From: an uncultured Synergistales bacterium
Lineage (GTDB): Bacteria; Synergistota; Synergistia; Synergistales; Aminobacteriaceae
Assembly: GCA_905234205.1 (NCBI GenBank)
Contig: CAJOGG010000104.1
Span: 1-8,601, forward strand
Direction: 5' to 3'
DNA length: 8,601 bases
Position numbers and translations under genes: made by a program. The first letter of the stretch is position 1; each line of letters begins with the position of its first letter. Shown piece by piece: positions 5,056-8,601 of the stretch. The notes under the pieces were generated by a model, which saw nothing but the letters and a program-made list of their open reading frames with translations, was not told where the DNA came from and made no database searches.

Positions 5056-7152
5056 TTATGGTATTGGATAATGATCCCAGATCGGAATGCCCAAGAAGAA
5101 TCCAACCATGAACTCTTCAGAGCCATATATAGCAGCAAATTTCATATCGACGAGATTATTCGGGAAATTCACGGCCGCGCCAACTTCCCAAGGAGCATCA
5201 ATCTTGTGCCATTCCTTGTCCATTGCATAACCCCAGCTAGCAAAAACTTCACCAGCGACAACTCCCATTGCACTACGCGTCAAAATCTTCCTTACGGCTA
5301 TATTTGCCCAACCCATTCTTTCGGCTTCGATTGGATTTCTTGCAACTGAATATAATTCTTCAGCGGCCCCTAAATAAGTTGCGTGGCTCCTCCTGTTCAA
5401 GTCTCCTTCAGCAAAACCTGCCCTGAAATATGTTCTCCATGAGTCTGAAACTTCAAGCGGCTTGAAATAGTTCAATCTATATAGTATCTCATCAAAATCT
5501 GGCCACCATGCGTTTATTTTCCAGGCATGTCCACTCGTTGGATCTCCGGGCATATCCAGAGTATCATATTCAGCTAAGAACGTCGGCCCCCATGCTTCAG
5601 TGCCGTCTTTCGGAGAAATTGCTCGTCCGTCTACGTGTTCATATGCAAAGCCCATTCCCAAATTAACATCACCCAAAGTGAATAACTTATTTATTCCTAG
5701 CGAGTATCTGTCCCACTCCCTTGGATCATGAGTGTCTCCGGCGGGCTTCCAAGTCTGAATGCTAGCGTTAACTTGCCAAGCGTCCATAGGCTGTGGTGCT
5801 GTCTGATAGCTTAAATCAAATCCAAATTGCTCTCCCAATTTTACGACACCTGTCAGCGAGTCATATTCACTTCGTAATCCTCTGGCTTCACCTTTGAGAT
5901 ATAGCCACCTATTCTGGTGTAAATTCGTCGTGTAACCTGATATGCCAACTTTAAACTCTGGAGCTTGTCGAACGTCAACACGCACGAGTACATCGCCTGA
6001 ATCAGTTCGGCCAAGTTGATAATCTGCTAATTCAATTCCGGGAGCTGTAGAAAGTTTTTCCATCGCCTCATCGATCTTATCAGGATCAACGCGTTTACCT
6101 ACCCAACGCATACCTCTTTGTCTAACGAGCGCAGCCATTTTTTCGGGCAATCCGTGAACTTCAACGTCTCCTACAATGTCAGTATTATCCAATTTCTCAG
6201 TGAGCGTAAATAACGCCGGGCTTTTCTCTGACAAGGCTTTTATCTCTTCAATATGAGGCAAGGCGGCTTCACGTCCAAGAACGATAATTTTTTCGGGGTC
6301 TCCTGTTTCAAGCATTCCTATTCCGGCTACGTTTGGCTTGAGTAAAATATCAGCGGCGGCTCCTTCTTCGTTCGTTGTCTTTCTCATCAAAACTGTGAGT
6401 GCCTGGTTCACTACGTCCATGTATGAATTTATTTTGGGTAGGAACTCGTCGGAAATATCAACAGCTACAATCGGCATTCCCGGGAAAAGTTCTTGAGCAG
6501 TATATACAGGTAAATTTGAGGTAACACCGCCATCAACTAGTAACCGGCCATCAATCTGCCAAGGCTCAAACAACGCTGGAATTGACATTGAAGCCCTCAT
6601 AGCCGCGGCCAAGTTTCCATTACGCAATACGACTTTTTCGCCCGTTTCAATATCCGTAGCCACCGCAGCATAAGGTATAGGCAGCTGATAAAAATCCGTA
6701 ACAGTTACGTGACGCATCAATTGTGCGAAATATCTATATAGCTTATCTGCCGTCAATATTCCCTTAGGTCCTAATTTGCCATCTTGTTTCTTGTAAGTAA
6801 GTGCGGGGATCGTGCTAGTCTTGGCCCGTCTGTCATTGCCTGTAAATACGAACATTGGCCCGACGTTCTCCGATAATAGCGACGTCAAATCCAGCTTATG
6901 TAAAATTTTGTGCATATCCTGCGTGGAGTAACCGCTTGCTCTCAACGCACCCATTAAAGCCCCCATGCTTGTGCCAACGATACCGATTACGGGAATATCA
7001 TTTTCTTCAAGAGTCTCAATGACTCCCAAGTGTGCAAAGCCCTTTGTCCCTCCGCCAGATAAAACGAGAATTACGCCTTTAGCTTCACTGTATGAAGGAT
7101 TGAACGCAAGAACGCACGCGACAACAAACGCACACAAAAACTTTTTGAACAT
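5056..7152 (-). CDS. Patatin-like phospholipase autotransporter (type Vd, PlpD/FplA-like)
   Basis: This 698-residue protein is a predicted outer-membrane lipase that carries its own translocator. A signal peptide (1-24, cleavage after SEA) precedes a patatin domain (about 27-300). That domain has the oxyanion-hole loop GGGTKG (33-38), nucleophile S62 in GTSMG and D207 in DGG, the complete Ser-Asp dyad. A POTRA-like module (about 325-395) starts IVGDVEVHGLPEK and ends in a VRVDV strand. The remaining 300 or so residues alternate polar and aromatic residues with repeated Tyr/Trp/Gly, as in a 16-strand Omp85-type barrel. This order matches PlpD of Pseudomonas and FplA of Fusobacterium. The C-terminus ends IPIWDHYPIP rather than in the usual terminal aromatic residue. 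AGGAG (complement of 7161-7165) lies 8 nt before the ATG. A strong cheX terminator sits 25 nt upstream of the gene. Phospholipase activity is inferred from the family. Confidence 0.92.
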   Translation of the reverse strand: MFKKFLCAFVVACVLAFNPSYSEAKGVILVLSGGGTKGFAHLGVIETLEENDIPVIGIVGTSMGALMGALRASGYSTQDMHKILHKLDLTSLLSENVGPMFVFTGNDRRAKTSTIPALTYKKQDGKLGPKGILTADKLYRYFAQLMRHVTVTDFYQLPIPYAAVATDIETGEKVVLRNGNLAAAMRASMSIPALFEPWQIDGRLLVDGGVTSNLPVYTAQELFPGMPIVAVDISDEFLPKINSYMDVVNQALTVLMRKTTNEEGAAADILLKPNVAGIGMLETGDPEKIIVLGREAALPHIEEIKALSEKSPALFTLTEKLDNTDIVGDVEVHGLPEKMAALVRQRGMRWVGKRVDPDKIDEAMEKLSTAPGIELADYQLGRTDSGDVLVRVDVRQAPEFKVGISGYTTNLHQNRWLYLKGEARGLRSEYDSLTGVVKLGEQFGFDLSYQTAPQPMDAWQVNASIQTWKPAGDTHDPREWDRYSLGINKLFTLGDVNLGMGFAYEHVDGRAISPKDGTEAWGPTFLAEYDTLDMPGDPTSGHAWKINAWWPDFDEILYRLNYFKPLEVSDSWRTYFRAGFAEGDLNRRSHATYLGAAEELYSVARNPIEAERMGWANIAVRKILTRSAMGVVAGEVFASWGYAMDKEWHKIDAPWEVGAAVNFPNNLVDMKFAAIYGSEEFMVGFFLGIPIWDHYPIP

Positions 7153-7177
7153 TATTCAAACTCCTCTCTCTTCTTGC

Positions 7178-7211
7178 AAAAAACGGTCCCGGCCCATTCA
7201 GACCAGAACCG
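7178..7211 (-). terminator. Strong intrinsic terminator after cheX, just before the patatin gene
   Basis: Read on the - strand, CGGTTCTGGTCT pairs with GGGCCGGGACCG through 12 bp, including several G-U pairs, around a GAAT loop, and is followed by six T (complement of 7178-7183). It lies 37 nt past the cheX stop. The patatin ATG is only 25 nt downstream of the T-tract. Confidence 0.88.
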
Positions 7212-7225
7212 CCCCGTAAAAAATA

Positions 7226-7256
7226 ATTATCCTTGTGAATTTTATGGATCAGTCAA
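7226..7256 (-). promoter_or_regulatory. Weak candidate promoter for the patatin gene
   Basis: On the - strand TTGACT (complement of 7251-7256) is followed after 19 nt by GATAAT (complement of 7226-7231). Each hexamer matches consensus at 5 of 6, but the spacing is long. If real, transcription starts near 7219, upstream of the cheX terminator hairpin, so the hairpin would lie in the leader of the patatin message. Confidence 0.3.
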
Positions 7257-7740
7257 TTTTGAACGACAACACCAGGAATACTCCTCCTGAAGGATCCAGA
7301 GAGAAAGGCAACGTGAAACTCTTCATGCCAGTGTCTTCCTTGGTAACGTTCTTGATATTTTCGCCTACAATAAGTTGAGGTGGTGTTACATCTACAGTGC
7401 CTAAAGAACTCTGAACTAAAGCGCGCCCGCCTATCATGTTAGACAACTCGCCAATAACGCTCATAGAGACATCGTCACCAAGTTGAGGCGCAATCATTCC
7501 GCCAGACATAGTCTTGATGATATTCTCAAAAGCGTCTTTGTTCAGCATAATATTCACTGTCCCTCTTGAGCCTACACCAACAACGCCTATAAGGGCAGCA
7601 GTGCATATGTTCTCAACTTTAACTCCCTGAGATACTTTTGCCTTGTTGAGGGTGATATTAAGCCCCACCTCTCGCCCTACTGACAGAACAGCCGACGCAA
7701 AACTGTTCACGAGAGCGACAAGTTTATCCATACCGGCCAT
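7249..7740 (-). CDS. cheX: CheX-type CheY-phosphate phosphatase
   Basis: CheX dephosphorylates the response regulator CheY-P to reset chemotaxis signalling in the cytoplasm. The 163-residue protein has the family's length and the single active-site signature SVIGELSNMIGG, with S94, E98 and N101 in the S-x3-E-x2-N pattern, where Glu and Asn do the chemistry. The N-terminal helix (NSFASAVLSV) and the glycine-rich strand LIGVVGVGSRGTVNI are also typical. CheC would normally show two such motifs and I see one, so CheX is preferred. GGGAGGGAGA (complement of 7751-7760) lies 10 nt before the ATG. A second ATG at codon 4 is possible but worse spaced. It has its own promoter at 7793-7821 and a strong terminator. 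No other chemotaxis or flagellar gene is in the window. Confidence 0.85.
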   Translation of the reverse strand: MAGMDKLVALVNSFASAVLSVGREVGLNITLNKAKVSQGVKVENICTAALIGVVGVGSRGTVNIMLNKDAFENIIKTMSGGMIAPQLGDDVSMSVIGELSNMIGGRALVQSSLGTVDVTPPQLIVGENIKNVTKEDTGMKSFTLPFSLDPSGGVFLVLSFKID

Positions 7741-7792
7741 CTAAAATTAATCTCCCTCCCTGTAATTTATGAATCAAATTTGAATTTGTAAT

Positions 7793-7821
7793 ATTATAGC
7801 CTATTATCGCTTTTATCTCTA
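7793..7821 (-). promoter_or_regulatory. Sigma70-type promoter for cheX
   Basis: On the - strand TAGAGA (complement of 7816-7821; 4 of 6 to consensus) is followed after exactly 17 nt by a perfect TATAAT (complement of 7793-7798). Transcription would start near 7786, about 45 nt before the cheX ATG. It lies just beyond the stop codon of the upstream YqgF-like gene, in a very AT-rich stretch. A flagellar sigma28-type promoter was not apparent. Confidence 0.6.
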
Positions 7822-7824
7822 TAT

Positions 7825-8295
7825 TTAATTCAAGGCTCTTAATGAAATTTCCCACGCCGCTAGATCGTCAAGAATCCTTTTTGGCACTCTAAATTTTTCA
7901 GGTAGTATTCTAACAAATAATCCAGGCTTGTGAATTTTCCAGTAAAGTTTTCGCGCGTCGAGAGTCGAGTTTTTTTCGTCAACGATAATAATCTCACACG
8001 TTAGTTTGCTTTTAACATATTCATGAAAATTTTTGCTGTTTGTCCCGTTGCCAAGTGCTATGAATTTCACGCCGCCTAACAAGATTGAATCCGCCTTCCC
8101 CTCAATGACATAACCTGAAAGATTTTCGCCCGCAAAAAATTTGTCGCGTTCATTTGCTGGAAATATTCCGGAAGCTATTAAATCGCCGTTGAGTTTCACG
8201 AATGCAAAGCCGACTTTATCGCGTCCAGGATCAAGTCCCAAAACTAAACTTTTTTCCCCAGTGTAAATTCCCATCTGTCCATTAGCCAGAGCCAT
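7825..8295 (-). CDS. Stand-alone YqgF/RNase H-fold (RuvC-like) domain protein
   Basis: The 156-residue protein has the RuvC/YqgF ribonuclease H-like fold, with candidate acidic metal ligands in the expected order: D22 in LGLDPG, D106/E107 in VDEKNST and D143/D144 in LDDLAAW. IALGNGTNS followed by F-x-EYV resembles the YqgF domain embedded in the transcription factor Tex more than classic RuvX, whose second motif differs. Nuclease activity on RNA or branched DNA is plausible but substrate and role are unknown. The ATG at 8295 is chosen because AAGGAGG (complement of 8306-8312) sits 10 nt upstream. A later ATG at codon 8 lacks such a site. It overlaps the acyltransferase gene by 52 nt, implying co-transcription and coupled translation. 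Confidence 0.8.
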   Translation of the reverse strand: MALANGQMGIYTGEKSLVLGLDPGRDKVGFAFVKLNGDLIASGIFPANERDKFFAGENLSGYVIEGKADSILLGGVKFIALGNGTNSKNFHEYVKSKLTCEIIIVDEKNSTLDARKLYWKIHKPGLFVRILPEKFRVPKRILDDLAAWEISLRALN

Positions 8296-8601
8296 TGTCC
8301 CGGTTCCTCCTTAATCCATTCCCCTATGACTTTGTTGCAAGTCTCAAGATTGAAGTTTTTTCTATCGCTCAAAATTTCGGATATTGTTATGGAATGCTGC
8401 GTGGGGTTATTCCAGTCGCGTTTGTATTGTATGGGAACAATAGCGCATTTGAATTTTTCGTAAAGCTTCACAATTCCGTCGTGAGTGCTAGCGGGTAGGC
8501 CAAGAAAATCGATGATTACCCCGTCGCGTCGTGCGTCAAGGTCTTGAAGAATCACAATGATACCGCCAGCCTTTAACACCCTGAAAACTTCTCGTAGGCC
8601 T
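8244..8601 (-). CDS. Lipid A acyltransferase family protein (LpxL/HtrB-like), 5' part missing
   Basis: This is the C-terminal 118 residues or so of a membrane-associated acyltransferase that adds secondary acyl chains to lipid A. The reading frame runs off the right edge, so the GTG at 8579 is internal and not a start. Visible family features are LREVFRVLKAGGIIVIL, the DLDARRDGVIIDFLGLPA segment matching the conserved D-x-D...G-x-x-x-x-F-x-G-x-P-A block, VPIQYKRD, and the C-terminal PGQWLWLMDRWE typical of LpxL/LpxM proteins. The catalytic HxxxxD motif would lie outside the window. Presence of this gene supports an LPS-type outer membrane. LpxL versus LpxM or another lysophospholipid acyltransferase cannot be settled from the fragment. 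Its stop codon lies 52 nt inside the YqgF-like gene. Confidence 0.88.
   Translation of the reverse strand, partial: GLREVFRVLKAGGIIVILQDLDARRDGVIIDFLGLPASTHDGIVKLYEKFKCAIVPIQYKRDWNNPTQHSITISEILSDRKNFNLETCNKVIGEWIKEEPGQWLWLMDRWEFTLGKKV
8306..8312 (-). promoter_or_regulatory. Shine-Dalgarno site AAGGAGG that fixes the YqgF-like start
   Basis: The complement of 8306-8312 reads AAGGAGG, a full anti-16S match, 10 nt before the ATG at 8293-8295. It lies inside the coding region of the acyltransferase, so selection for it there supports the overlapping start over the internal ATG at codon 8. Confidence 0.7.

Noticed and set aside
5071..5349. + strand open frame opposite the end of the patatin gene
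   Set aside because: It is antisense to the barrel region, has no ribosome-binding site and no family resemblance.
7775..7782. Palindrome CAAATTTG in the cheX leader
   Set aside because: It is an 8-bp palindrome in very AT-rich DNA, expected by chance, and has no matching second site.
8295..8498. + strand open frame opposite the acyltransferase
   Set aside because: The opposite strand carries clear LpxL-family motifs. This frame has none and lacks a start signal.
1..8601. CRISPR array, tRNA, rRNA, insertion sequence or attachment site
   Set aside because: I found no regularly spaced repeats, tRNA cloverleaf, rRNA segments, transposase catalytic domain or terminal inverted repeats.

Overview
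The window reads as ordinary chromosome of a diderm (outer-membrane) bacterium, most likely a gut or rumen member of Synergistota. This placement is inferred from a gene combination. Ribosomal protein L27 carries the cleavable N-terminal extension together with its dedicated protease Prp, a trait of Firmicutes and related phyla, Fusobacteria and Synergistota. The same DNA encodes a lipid A-type acyltransferase and an outer-membrane patatin autotransporter, which need LPS and an outer membrane. A chemotaxis phosphatase (CheX) and moderate base composition argue against Fusobacteria. No 16S or other decisive marker is present.

Left half, + strand (1-5001): a small unrecognised DNA-binding-like protein (108-551) combines an N-terminal helix-turn-helix with a textbook C-terminal leucine zipper, and a palindrome sits in its probable promoter. 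Next come rplU (L21), prp (cysteine protease that trims L27) and rpmA (L27), with an extended -10 promoter and a structured leader ahead of rplU. An intrinsic terminator after rpmA lies only 14 nt before obgE, which starts a tight run of obgE (ribosome-assembly GTPase), nadD (NAD biosynthesis) and an LCP-family cell-wall ligase. NadD has an abnormal C-terminal tail that runs 116 nt into the LCP gene. The tail begins at a canonical -1 slippery heptamer, where one missing base or one -1 slip would restore a family-length NadD.

Right half, - strand (5056-8601): reading from the right edge leftwards there is a lipid A acyltransferase (LpxL/HtrB family, cut by the window edge), a stand-alone YqgF/RNase H-fold protein overlapping it by 52 nt, cheX with its own promoter and a strong terminator, and a 698-residue patatin-POTRA-beta-barrel protein with the architecture of a type Vd autotransporter (PlpD/FplA-like phospholipase). 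The two halves converge on a terminator at 5009-5043.

Functionally the left side is a conserved ribosome/GTPase/NAD housekeeping cluster and the right side is envelope-oriented (lipid A, outer-membrane phospholipase) with a chemotaxis accessory gene. I see no CRISPR array, tRNA, rRNA, insertion sequence or clear mobile element. No completely new system is evident. The most interesting points are the nadD/LCP junction, the type Vd phospholipase, and the zipper protein upstream of rplU.
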